This document shows, in pieces, positions 1-6,482 of a DNA stretch of 9,809 nucleotides. A program made the translations under genes and the position numbers. The number at the start of each line of letters is the position of its first letter. The first letter of the stretch is position 1. The notes under the pieces were generated by a model. That model saw only the letters and a list, made by a program, of their open reading frames with translations. It ran no database searches and was not told the origin of the DNA. Origin of the DNA: an uncultured Oscillospiraceae bacterium (GTDB taxonomy: Bacteria; Bacillota_A; Clostridia; Oscillospirales; Oscillospiraceae); assembly GCA_900754605.1 (NCBI GenBank), contig CAAEDK010000081.1, positions 1 through 9,809 on the forward strand. Direction: 5' to 3'.

Positions 1-855
1 GATGTCCGCCAGGGTATCTTGGGGAAGGGTGTTCAGCTGTTGGGGAGATAGTTCCCGGGTGCGGTGGAGGAAGGCCCCAAGAAAAGCATCTCCTGCACCG
101 GTGGTGTCGCATACCTCAACTTGGTAAGCAGGGACGGAGCCGTAACAGGATGGGGTTCGAAAGAAAGCGCCCTTACCGCCCAGAGAAACTAGAATCATGG
201 AAGGTCCGCGGGAGAGCAGGGCTGCGGAGCCGGATTCGGGGTTGGTTTCTCCTGTGAGGAAGGTCATCTCCTCTTCCGAGACCTTCAAAATATCGCACAG
301 GGCGGCGCCACGCTCCATCTCAGACCGGGCCTGGGCGGGACTTGGCCACAGCGCAGGGCGGTAGTTAGGGTCGAAGCTGATTCGCTTTCCTAATTTCCGG
401 GCAGTGAGAACTCCATGAAGGGTGGCGCTGCGGCAGGGCTCATCGGTAAGGGATAGAGAGCCAAAATGGAAAGTCCGGCACGCCTGGATCGTTCGGAGGG
501 GTACCTCTTCTGGGGTCAGCATGATGTCTGCACCTGGCTTTCGATAAAAGGAGAAGGATCGGTCACCTTGTGGGTCCAGCTGTACCACGGCTAGGGTAGT
601 TGGGATCTTTGGATCCACAGAGAGGGTGGAGGTGTCAATGTTCAGTCCGGTCAAAGTATCCTGAAGAAATCGGCCAAAAGGATCGTTTCCCACTTTTCCG
701 ATCAGGCTACAGTGACTGCCCAGTCGGGCGGCCATAGCCAGTACATTGGCGGGAGCACCGCCCGGATTTCGGGCAAACAGGGCAGCGCCCTGGGTACTGG
801 TTCCCGCCGGGGTTAGGTCGATGAGTACCTCGCCTAAGGCAAGCAGATCGATAAT
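1..855 (-). CDS. PfkB-family sugar kinase, probable fructokinase (3' end cut by window)
   Basis: Probably phosphorylates fructose or a related sugar with ATP in the cytoplasm. I read 285 open codons from 855 down to 1. Family marks in order: ALGEVLIDLTPAG at residues 6-18, sugar-binding NPGGAPAN at 30-37, GKVGNDPFG at 53-61, FYRKPGAD near 103-110, FDPNYRP at 161-167, and the C-terminal signature DTTGAGDAF at 250-258 with D256 as expected catalytic base. Fructokinases are usually 310-325 aa, so roughly 30 C-terminal residues are missing. Start choice is unusual: an in-frame TGA lies at 876-874 and no ATG, GTG or TTG follows before the conserved region. ATT at 855-853 sits 7 nt after AAGGAGGG (870-863), exactly where relatives have Met. 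It follows the LTA-synthase-like gene by 40 nt, so they are likely co-transcribed. Fructose specificity is inferred; ribokinase-type substrates are possible. Family assignment is very sure. Confidence 0.93.
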   Translation of the reverse strand, partial: MIDLLALGEVLIDLTPAGTSTQGAALFARNPGGAPANVLAMAARLGSHCSLIGKVGNDPFGRFLQDTLTGLNIDTSTLSVDPKIPTTLAVVQLDPQGDRSFSFYRKPGADIMLTPEEVPLRTIQACRTFHFGSLSLTDEPCRSATLHGVLTARKLGKRISFDPNYRPALWPSPAQARSEMERGAALCDILKVSEEEMTFLTGETNPESGSAALLSRGPSMILVSLGGKGAFFRTPSCYGSVPAYQVEVCDTTGAGDAFLGAFLHRTRELSPQQLNTLPQDTLADI

Positions 856-862
856 GGTAAGT

Positions 863-870
863 CCCTCCTT
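863..870 (-). promoter_or_regulatory. Ribosome binding site that decides the ATT start of the sugar kinase
   Basis: Minus-strand AAGGAGGG lies 7 nt before ATT (855-853). It is a near-perfect Shine-Dalgarno sequence. The next alternative initiators, ATC at 852 and CTG at 846, are 10 and 16 nt away, so ATT is the best-placed one. Confidence 0.8.
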
Positions 871-895
871 ATTTCACAGAGGCGGATGGGGGAGA

Positions 896-2920
896 TTAGC
901 CTTCCGGATCTCCAAACACCACGCGGTAGTAGTCGTTGTCCAGAATGGAAGCGGAGTAGGCTACCCGATTTTGGACCTCTGCTACACGTTCCGCCACATA
1001 ATCTGGGTCTGGCTTGCTTCCGTCCCACATTTCAAAGAGATCAGTGGTGGAGTTATAGGCGCCCAGATCGGTGAGAAAACTATAATTAGAAAATATGACC
1101 AAACCTGGCGCGCTGGAGAGAATGTCCCGCCCAGCCATGAGGCGGGAGTCATATTCCAGTCCAAAGAGGTTAGCCAGCGTGGGCATTACATCCAGGCTGG
1201 AACAGTATTTGTCCACATGGACAGGTTCCTCCAGGTCGGCGCTCCAGAGGATCAGACTGTTCTCATAGATCTCGAACACCGGATCTACCGGGTGGCCGAA
1301 CAGTTCGCTGTACTCCTCATCTGTTAGACCGTAGGGATAGTGGTCGGCGGATAGAACAATCACAGTATCCTCCAGCTTACCGGCCTCCTCCAACTGGCGG
1401 ACCAGACTTTCCATGGCCAACTCAAGTTCCTGCTGGCAAGCCAGATAGCATTTGACCCCTTCGCTGTACGGGAGGTCAGCCACCTCGTCATAGTGCCGGT
1501 CGGACATAACATTCTCCTCCCGGTTGTAGTTCAGATGGCCGCTCACCGTTAGGCAGTAAACCATGAACTGGTCTTCATTTATAAACCAGGGGACGATTTT
1601 CTCCATCATTTCCAGATCGGAGGGGGGGAATACCTCTTCCAGTTCCAGCCCATTGCCAATACCATAGTATTCATATCCCATGTTGGGATGGGATAGGTTC
1701 CGGTCATAGTAGGTATACAGATAGTCATGGAAGGCCATCGTCCGATAACCAAGGGCCTGGAATTGATGTCCGAAGGCGAAGGGCATAGCGTTGTCCGACG
1801 ATTCAGAATAACTCCATACACCAGACTTTGGGATCAGTCCAGTGGTGGTCACATACTCCCCATCGGAGGTGGATACCCCCCACAGCGGGGTATAAAAATT
1901 GTCACAAATGATTCCCTCGTGGGAAAGCTTCCACAGGGTGGGGGTACGCACCGGATCCAGGAGCTGATCAGAAAATCCCTCAGCCACGATCCAAATCAGA
2001 TTTTTCCCTCGGAAGCGGCCGGTCCACTCGTTTTCCTCTGTGGGCTTCACTTTGGAGAAGTAGCTGTGCATCTCTGAAAGAGCAGGATCATCCTGGTCCC
2101 GCTCCATCAGGGCCTGGAAATCGATATCCATCACATGAAGGTTCGGTTCCTCATCTATGAGGGGAGGAGTTGGCTGAATCCAGCGGCGAGTCTGCCGCCC
2201 CTGGTGTTTGGGAAGGATCTGGTCGTCCGGATCAATGCCGAACAGTACCCGGCGGATCTCTAGTTCGGTCTGAGTGAACATCCCGAAGTTTTGAACCTCC
2301 AGTTCCGGTACTGCTGCCTGGAAATAGATATATCGCAGGGAAAGCACCCCGCCGCCGCAGAACAGAACAAGAACGATCCCGGCCAGCTGGACACCAAGAC
2401 CCAGAGCCAGCCAACGCAGATTGCACCGACGCCCCATGGGATGGTCAGGAAGTAGCCGCTTGCGGAGTACCGCCGCCAGTACCACAGGCACAGCCATCAT
2501 CAGAATGGGAAACCAGTTCAGCAGGATCTCACCCAAGGCCATATTGCCGAAAGCTCCGGCCACCATCATCATTTTGGTGAGAGAGAAGATGGTCAAAAAG
2601 GTCTTAAAAAGGTGGTAGTATACCGTTTGAGCCCCCATCCAAAGAGAAATCAGGGCAGTACAAAGCACCAGAAGCCGTTGCCCAAACCGATCCCTTACTC
2701 CGCTGCACAGGGCACCCAACAGCATTGCGATAGGAATGGAGAATAAGAAGGTAAACACTGCTCCAGCAAGAGACAGCCCATGAAAACAGTACAGCTTCAG
2801 GAATAGTTCCTCATAATATATGACACCCAGGAAAAACAGAGAGGGAGCCGCCAGCCGCCGCCAGCGGCTCCAAAGCAGCCTGCCTTCGGAATGTTCACCC
2901 GGTCGATGTGAAAAATTCAA
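896..2920 (-). CDS. LTA synthase family / sulfatase-fold membrane protein
   Basis: Resembles lipoteichoic acid synthase and phosphoglycerol transferases, which act on the outer membrane face. Numbering here is from an ATG at 2968. About five hydrophobic segments fill residues 41-212, a linker follows, then an extracellular alkaline-phosphatase-fold domain from about 321. Visible active-site marks: E330 in NLIWIVAEG, nucleophile T367 in STSDGEY, YYDRN at 420-424 matching the LtaS FWNR site, H478 in TVSGH, and D542-H543 in LSADHYPYG. Length is close to LtaS (about 650 aa). I prefer TTG at 2920 (674 aa) over ATG at 2968: the TTG has AAGGAGGG 8 nt upstream, while the ATG has only a weak GAAGGG 3 nt away and would sit about 12 nt from the predicted transcript start. 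Its product could be a polyglycerolphosphate or another phospho-substituted glycan; the substrate is unknown. It leads the operon with the sugar kinase. Confidence 0.9.
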   Translation of the reverse strand: MNFSHRPGEHSEGRLLWSRWRRLAAPSLFFLGVIYYEELFLKLYCFHGLSLAGAVFTFLFSIPIAMLLGALCSGVRDRFGQRLLVLCTALISLWMGAQTVYYHLFKTFLTIFSLTKMMMVAGAFGNMALGEILLNWFPILMMAVPVVLAAVLRKRLLPDHPMGRRCNLRWLALGLGVQLAGIVLVLFCGGGVLSLRYIYFQAAVPELEVQNFGMFTQTELEIRRVLFGIDPDDQILPKHQGRQTRRWIQPTPPLIDEEPNLHVMDIDFQALMERDQDDPALSEMHSYFSKVKPTEENEWTGRFRGKNLIWIVAEGFSDQLLDPVRTPTLWKLSHEGIICDNFYTPLWGVSTSDGEYVTTTGLIPKSGVWSYSESSDNAMPFAFGHQFQALGYRTMAFHDYLYTYYDRNLSHPNMGYEYYGIGNGLELEEVFPPSDLEMMEKIVPWFINEDQFMVYCLTVSGHLNYNREENVMSDRHYDEVADLPYSEGVKCYLACQQELELAMESLVRQLEEAGKLEDTVIVLSADHYPYGLTDEEYSELFGHPVDPVFEIYENSLILWSADLEEPVHVDKYCSSLDVMPTLANLFGLEYDSRLMAGRDILSSAPGLVIFSNYSFLTDLGAYNSTTDLFEMWDGSKPDPDYVAERVAEVQNRVAYSASILDNDYYRVVFGDPEG

Positions 2921-2928
2921 GCTTTTAT

Positions 2929-2936
2929 CCCTCCTT
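2929..2936 (-). promoter_or_regulatory. Ribosome binding site supporting a TTG start for the LTA-synthase-like gene
   Basis: Minus-strand AAGGAGGG is followed by 8 nt and TTG at 2920-2918. It lies inside the extra 16 codons that an ATG start at 2968 would add. Such a strong site within a coding N-terminus is unlikely by chance, so it favours the shorter protein. Confidence 0.65.
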
Positions 2937-2986
2937 GCCGATCCTGCGGCGTCCGTTCTAATCTCCATTGTCCCTTCTTTTGGGTT

Positions 2987-3015
2987 ATTGTACCCACTTC
3001 CCAGGGGGATGTCAA
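2987..3015 (-). promoter_or_regulatory. Sigma-A-type promoter for the LTA-synthase-like / sugar kinase operon
   Basis: On the minus strand TTGACA (3015-3010) is followed by a 17-nt spacer and TACAAT (2992-2987). This is one mismatch from the vegetative consensus. The transcript would begin near 2980, giving a leader of about 60 nt to the TTG start. Confidence 0.75.
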
Positions 3016-3182
3016 TTGAATTTCCGCCTTTTTCTGTCTGCTGTTCTGATCCACGTTCCGATATTGTGGAGCAGGAGAATCCTCAGCAGAGCCCCAGGAT
3101 CCATTCTGGTTTCACACTGCATTACGCTGAACTTTTTTGCGAGAAAGTTGCCATTTTTGTTGCATTTCACCGGTCTAATCTC
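3016..3182. other. Intergenic region between divergent promoters
   Basis: No convincing gene. It separates the minus-strand promoter at 2987-3015 from the cstA promoter at 3183-3210. Its right part holds two GTTGC copies exactly 12 bp apart (3147-3151 and 3159-3163), with a third TTGC at 3137-3140, just upstream of the cstA -35. These could be activator half-sites; see findings. Confidence 0.6.
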
Positions 3183-3210
3183 TTTACTTTTACAGATTCT
3201 GTGCTATACT
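3183..3210 (+). promoter_or_regulatory. Promoter of cstA with extended -10
   Basis: TTTACT (3183-3188), a 16-nt spacer, and TATACT (3205-3210) preceded by TGC, giving a TGn extended -10. The expected start is near 3217, leaving a leader of about 84 nt before cstA. The -35 is weak, which would suit an activated promoter. Confidence 0.7.
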
Positions 3211-3216
3211 ATTCAC

Positions 3217-3257
3217 GTTCTGGCAACGTTGGCGGGTCACGCGCGCCGACACAGAAC
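3217..3257 (+). promoter_or_regulatory. Stem-loop at the predicted 5' end of the cstA mRNA
   Basis: GTTCTG (3217-3222) pairs with CAGAAC (3252-3257). Inside it GTTGGCG (3228-3234) pairs with CGCCGAC (3244-3250) with one G-U, closing a 9-nt loop. The internal loop is 5 nt on the left and 1 nt on the right. No T-run follows, so it is not a terminator. It would start at or beside the first transcribed base, so it may stabilise the mRNA or bind a regulator. The function is inferred. Confidence 0.55.
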
Positions 3258-3300
3258 GGTATTGAGAGAAGAGAGAACGAATGTTAAGGAGTGTGTGTGT

Positions 3301-4815
3301 ATGATTACATTCATCATCGGCCTTGTCATCCTGTTCGCGGGCGCCGCCATCTATGGCGCGATCTGTGAAAAGGTGTTTGGCCCCGATGACCGGCAGACTC
3401 CGGCCTATTCCAAGCAGGACGGTGTGGACTATGTGCCCATGCCCAAGTGGAAGAATATGCTGATCAATCTGCTGAACATCGCAGGTACCGGCCCTATCTT
3501 TGGCCCCATCCAGGGCATCCTCTTTGGCCCCATTGCCTTTATTACCATCCCCATCGGTAATATCATCGGCGGCGCCATGCATGACTACTTCTCTGGTATG
3601 ATCTGCCTGCGTGACGGCGGTTCCCAGATGTCCTCCATGATCCACAAGTACTCTAACAAGGGTATTTACCGGATCTACAATGTGTTTGTGTGTCTGCTGC
3701 TGCTGCTGGTTGGCGCTGTGTTTATCTACACCCCCGGCGACATCGCCGCTACCGGTATTTTTGGCTTTGATGGTGCAGCTACTTCTGTTTCCACCTGGGT
3801 CATCTACGGTGCGATTTTCGCTTATTACCTGATTGCTACTGTGTTCCCCATTGACGCCATCATCGGCAAGATCTACCCCATCTTCGGCGCGATCCTGCTG
3901 TTCTCTGCTGTGGGCGTGTTTGCCGGCCTGTTCATTAAGGGCTACCCTCTGCTGAACCTGTGGGACAACTGGCAGGCCCCCGCCTTTGCTGCGTTCCAGA
4001 CACTGAAGGACGGCTCCACCGCCGCATTCAGCTATGGCGAGTATTTTTCTGCCGGCCACTTCCTTCCTGTGTTCTTTGTGACCGTGGCCTGTGGTATCCT
4101 GTCTGGCTTCCACTCCACTCAGACCGCCATCATCTCCCGCACTGTTAAGAGCGAGAAGGAAGGCCGCATGACCTTCTACAACATGATGGTTCTGGAAGGT
4201 TTCATTGCTATGGTGTGGGCTGGAGCTGCCATGGGCATCTTCAATGCCGGTCTCCAGGCTGCCAATGCTGGCGCCACCAGCACCGTCATCAAGGTCTGTA
4301 GGGATCTGCTGGGCAATGTGGGCGGCCTCATCGCCCTGATTGGCATTGTGGTTCTGCCCATCACCTCCGGCGATACCGCACTGCGTGGCCTGCGTCTGAC
4401 AGTGGCAGAGACTCTGCACATCGACCAGAGCACCAAGGGCAAGCGTCTGGGCCTGTCTGCCATCATCTTCGCTTTGGTGGCTGTCATCCTGGTATTTGCC
4501 AAGTTTAACAATGATGGATTCCAGATCCTGTGGCGCTATTTTGCCTGGTCCAACCAGACCCTGTCCCTGTTTGCTTTCTTGGCCATCACGGTCTGGCTGT
4601 TTGAGAACGGAAAGGGTAAGTACGCCTGGATGCCCATGATCCCCGGCGGTTTCTACTGCTTCATCTGTTCCACCTATATCGCCAACGCCAAGATCGGCTT
4701 CAACATCCCCTGGACTTATTCCTATGTCATCGGCGTTGTAGCTGCTGTGCTCTATGTGGGTGTTATCATTTGGTACGGCCGCAAGCGCGCTGCTGCCCAT
4801 ACCCTCCAGCACTGA
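3301..4815 (+). CDS. cstA: CstA-family carbon starvation / pyruvate or peptide transporter
   Basis: A 504-aa polytopic inner-membrane protein with about a dozen hydrophobic helices spread from residue 2 to 492. Family marks: NIAGTGPIFGPIQG at 59-72, IGNIIGGAMHDYFSG near 85-99, GFHSTQTAIISRTV at 269-282, the LPITSGDTALRGLR motif at 352-365, and WRYFAWSNQ at 411-419. Members of this family (CstA and BtsT/YjiY of E. coli) import pyruvate or peptides when carbon is scarce; which one this copy carries cannot be told from sequence. It is shorter than the roughly 700-aa E. coli proteins and matches the compact form common in Firmicutes. ATG at 3301 is chosen because AAGGAG (3286-3291) lies 9 nt upstream; the same frame stays open back to 2968, but that stretch includes the promoter and leader and is not protein-like. 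It is monocistronic, between its own promoter and terminator, and divergent from the LTA-synthase-like operon. Confidence 0.94.
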   Translation: MITFIIGLVILFAGAAIYGAICEKVFGPDDRQTPAYSKQDGVDYVPMPKWKNMLINLLNIAGTGPIFGPIQGILFGPIAFITIPIGNIIGGAMHDYFSGMICLRDGGSQMSSMIHKYSNKGIYRIYNVFVCLLLLLVGAVFIYTPGDIAATGIFGFDGAATSVSTWVIYGAIFAYYLIATVFPIDAIIGKIYPIFGAILLFSAVGVFAGLFIKGYPLLNLWDNWQAPAFAAFQTLKDGSTAAFSYGEYFSAGHFLPVFFVTVACGILSGFHSTQTAIISRTVKSEKEGRMTFYNMMVLEGFIAMVWAGAAMGIFNAGLQAANAGATSTVIKVCRDLLGNVGGLIALIGIVVLPITSGDTALRGLRLTVAETLHIDQSTKGKRLGLSAIIFALVAVILVFAKFNNDGFQILWRYFAWSNQTLSLFAFLAITVWLFENGKGKYAWMPMIPGGFYCFICSTYIANAKIGFNIPWTYSYVIGVVAAVLYVGVIIWYGRKRAAAHTLQH

Positions 4816-4833
4816 TTTAGTATCAGCGTTTTT

Positions 4834-4864
4834 AGGAGCGGACCCAAAACGGGTCCGCTCCTTT
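4834..4864 (+). terminator. Rho-independent terminator of cstA
   Basis: GGAGCGGACCC (4835-4845) and GGGTCCGCTCC (4851-4861) form an 11-bp GC-rich perfect stem with loop AAAAC, then TTTGT. The T-run is short but the stem is very stable. It lies 20 nt past the cstA stop. Confidence 0.88.
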
Positions 4865-4880
4865 GTACGCTCTGTGGCTC

Positions 4881-4909
4881 TTGTGTGCCGCTCCGGTCTG
4901 TGATATGAT
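4881..4909 (+). promoter_or_regulatory. Promoter of the DUF1461 gene
   Basis: TTGTGT (4881-4886), 17-nt spacer, TATGAT (4904-4909), with TGA directly before the -10 (extended -10). The predicted start near 4916 gives a 26-nt leader. The preceding terminator supports independent transcription. Confidence 0.6.
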
Positions 4910-4941
4910 ACCAGGCAGTCAATCCATTTTGAGGTGATTTC

Positions 4942-5652
4942 ATGAAATCCAGTAAAGCGCTCTGCATCCTGTCTGCGCTGGCTACTGCACTGCTGGTGCT
5001 GTCTGCTTCCGTGGCTGCACCAATCCTGTGCCGCCCTTTTTACTATGCCCACATTGCTCCGCTGGATCTGACCCGGTACGGCTTGCCGGCAGAGGAAATA
5101 CACCGGGCTTATGGGGAGATGATGGATTATTGTTTGGGACTGCGCTCCGACTTTGCTGCCGGGGTCCTTCCATCCTCGCCGGAGGGGACAGCCCACTTTG
5201 CTGATGTGCGAGCTCTCTTTCTGCTGGACTTGGGGGTGCTGGTCCTATCAGCCCTGACCCTGGCGGTTCTGTTTGCCGTAGGAAGGAAGAAAAAACTGGT
5301 TCCCGCAGCACCTTTGGGACATGGGCCGGGGTTCTGGGCCGCAGTTGGACTGGGGGCGCTTTTTCTCACCGTGGGCGGACTGGCTGCTTTGGATTTCCAG
5401 AGGGCCTTTGTGGTGTTCCATACTCTATTCTTCCCTGGAAAGAGCAACTGGCTATTTGATTGGCAGACAGACCCGATCATCCTCTTCCTGCCGGAGGTTT
5501 TTTTCCGGAACTGTGCCCTACTGATCCTGGCCCTGCTGGTTTTCTGGTGCACTGTGCTCATCGTCGCCGACCTTTGGGCGGGCCGTCTGCGGCGGAAGCG
5601 AAAGGAACGTTCCTCCTGCCAGGGCTGCCCTGGGTGCGCTGGAGGGAACTAA
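4942..5652 (+). CDS. TIGR01906 / DUF1461 integral membrane protein
   Basis: 236 aa, four predicted membrane segments (about 5-29, 92-114, 130-150, 190-212). The diagnostic block lies between the third and fourth: FHTLFF at 159-164, W170, LFD at 171-173, D177, then LFLPEVFF at 181-188. This His/Trp/Asp/Pro pattern is what I recognise as the DUF1461 family, found mainly in Firmicutes. Its biochemical role is not established as far as I know, so no function is assigned. The loop at residues 30-90, after the first helix, is predicted extracytoplasmic. After the last helix comes a strongly basic stretch (RLRRKRKER) and a C-terminal tail with C226, C229 and C232 in CxxCxxC spacing, probably cytoplasmic by the positive-inside rule. 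Start ATG 4942 has GAGGTG (4931-4936) 5 nt upstream. It is flanked by promoters on both sides, so it appears monocistronic. Confidence 0.87.
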   Translation: MKSSKALCILSALATALLVLSASVAAPILCRPFYYAHIAPLDLTRYGLPAEEIHRAYGEMMDYCLGLRSDFAAGVLPSSPEGTAHFADVRALFLLDLGVLVLSALTLAVLFAVGRKKKLVPAAPLGHGPGFWAAVGLGALFLTVGGLAALDFQRAFVVFHTLFFPGKSNWLFDWQTDPIILFLPEVFFRNCALLILALLVFWCTVLIVADLWAGRLRRKRKERSSCQGCPGCAGGN

Positions 5653-5694
5653 ACTGTCCTGCGGCAGAAAAAATCGAGAAACTCAAAAAAAGAC

Positions 5695-5722
5695 TTGACA
5701 TTTTGAAATAGATCGTTATAAT
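5695..5722 (+). promoter_or_regulatory. Consensus promoter of the rplJL operon
   Basis: TTGACA (5695-5700), 16-nt spacer, TATAAT (5717-5722): both hexamers are perfect vegetative consensus, as expected for a very highly expressed ribosomal operon. The start is predicted near 5729, just before the L10 leader. Confidence 0.92.
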
Positions 5723-5728
5723 AATATG

Positions 5729-5850
5729 TGCGTTCAAAGACAGCAGGCTGTGTTATGCGGAAGTCCTGCCGAGGATGCAGTGGAGTTATGATTATAATAT
5801 GATCTATCTACACTGTTTTGCGTCTTTGTGCGCAAAACAGTGTTTTTTTG
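5729..5850 (+). ncRNA. Ribosomal protein L10 leader (autoregulatory 5' UTR)
   Basis: This stretch fills the gap between the rplJ promoter and rplJ and has the Firmicute L10-leader layout. A core helix GCAGG (5743-5747) / CCTGC (5765-5769) is flanked by AAAGACA on the left and CGAGGA on the right, followed by an intrinsic terminator at 5810-5849. In Bacillus subtilis the L10(L12)4 complex is known to bind this leader and promote attenuation of rplJL. The same control is inferred here. A competing antiterminator is possible: CAGTGGAGTTA (5778-5788) can pair with TATCTACACTG (5805-5815) at 9 of 11 positions, which would block the first six bases of the terminator's 5' arm. Confidence 0.85.
5810..5849 (+). 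terminator. Attenuator terminator within the L10 leader
   Basis: ACACTGTTTTGCG (5810-5822) and CGCAAAACAGTGT (5831-5843) make a perfect 13-bp stem with an 8-nt loop, followed by six T. It lies 34 nt before the rplJ start, so it must be read through or prevented for rplJL expression. Confidence 0.93.
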
Positions 5851-5883
5851 CATTGTCGATTATTCTCTGGAGGTGAATCCCAA

Positions 5884-6429
5884 ATGCCGAACGCAAATGT
5901 CCTGGAAGCAAAGAAGGCCATTGTGGCCGAGCTGACTGAGAAGCTGCAGAACGCCGCCTCCGGCGTCCTGGTAGACTATAAGGGCATCACCGTGGCTGAG
6001 GATACTGCTCTTCGTAACGAGCTCCGCAAGAACGATGTGGAGTACGCTGTTGTGAAGAACACCCTCACCCGTTTTGCCGCTGAGGGCGCCGGCCTGGGCG
6101 AGCTGTCTGAGTGCCTGAATGGTACCACTTCTCTGGCGATCAGCCATAGCGACCCCATTGCTCCCATGCGCGTCATCAACAAGTTTGCCAAGCAGTTCAA
6201 CGGTGCGAAGTTTGCCATCAAGGCTGGCTTCATGGACGGTAAGATCCTGCCTCTCAATGAGGTTCTGGCTATTGCCGAGCTGCCCGCCAAGGAGGTCCTG
6301 CAGGCCCAGGTTCTGGGTACTATGCTGGCCCCCGTCACCAGCCTGGCCATCGTTTTGAAGGCCATCGCCGAGGAGAAGGGCGGTTTCGTGGAAGCCGCTG
6401 CCGAGCCCGAGGCTGCCCCCGCCGAGTAA
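5884..6429 (+). CDS. rplJ: 50S ribosomal protein L10
   Basis: 181 aa, normal for bacterial L10 (about 165-180). L10 anchors the ribosomal stalk: its N-terminal domain binds 23S rRNA with L11, and its C-terminal helix carries L7/L12 dimers that recruit GTPase factors. Visible marks: MPNANVLEAKKAIVAELTEK at the start, GVLVDYKGITVAED at 28-41, LRNELRKNDVEYAVVKNTL at 43-61, a globular domain to about 125, then the long amphipathic helix from about 133 (LPAKEVLQAQVLGTMLAPV) and a tail rich in Ala, Pro and Glu. ATG 5884 has GGAGGTGA (5869-5876) at good spacing; an earlier in-frame ATG at 5818 would start inside the terminator hairpin and is rejected. It is the first gene of a two-gene unit, likely autoregulated through the upstream leader. 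Confidence 0.98.
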   Translation: MPNANVLEAKKAIVAELTEKLQNAASGVLVDYKGITVAEDTALRNELRKNDVEYAVVKNTLTRFAAEGAGLGELSECLNGTTSLAISHSDPIAPMRVINKFAKQFNGAKFAIKAGFMDGKILPLNEVLAIAELPAKEVLQAQVLGTMLAPVTSLAIVLKAIAEEKGGFVEAAAEPEAAPAE

Positions 6430-6482
6430 TTACATCGGCACATTCTGATTTTTGATTTCATCATTTTAGGAGGTATTTTACC

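Noticed and set aside
746..1327. 193-aa plus-strand frame
   Set aside because: It runs antisense to the sugar kinase start and the LTA-synthase-like 3' end, both of which have clear conserved motifs.
3224..3231. CAACGTTG palindrome in the cstA leader as an operator
   Set aside because: Only 8 bp and not extendable; it overlaps the more stable leader stem-loop, which explains the sequence better.
2968..3300. 111-residue N-terminal extension of the cstA frame
   Set aside because: The extension covers the predicted promoter, start site and leader hairpin, and is not similar to CstA N-termini. ATG 3301 has the ribosome site.
3190..5196. Very long minus-strand open frame opposite cstA
   Set aside because: It lies antisense to an unmistakable transporter, its product is low-complexity and rich in His, Gln, Gly and Asp with no domain, and strong codon bias on the plus strand explains the absence of stops. 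It also has no sensible ribosome site.
5793..5798. Second TATAAT in the L10 leader as an internal promoter
   Set aside because: No -35 element lies 16-18 nt upstream, and the sequence is explained as the AT-rich loop of the leader.
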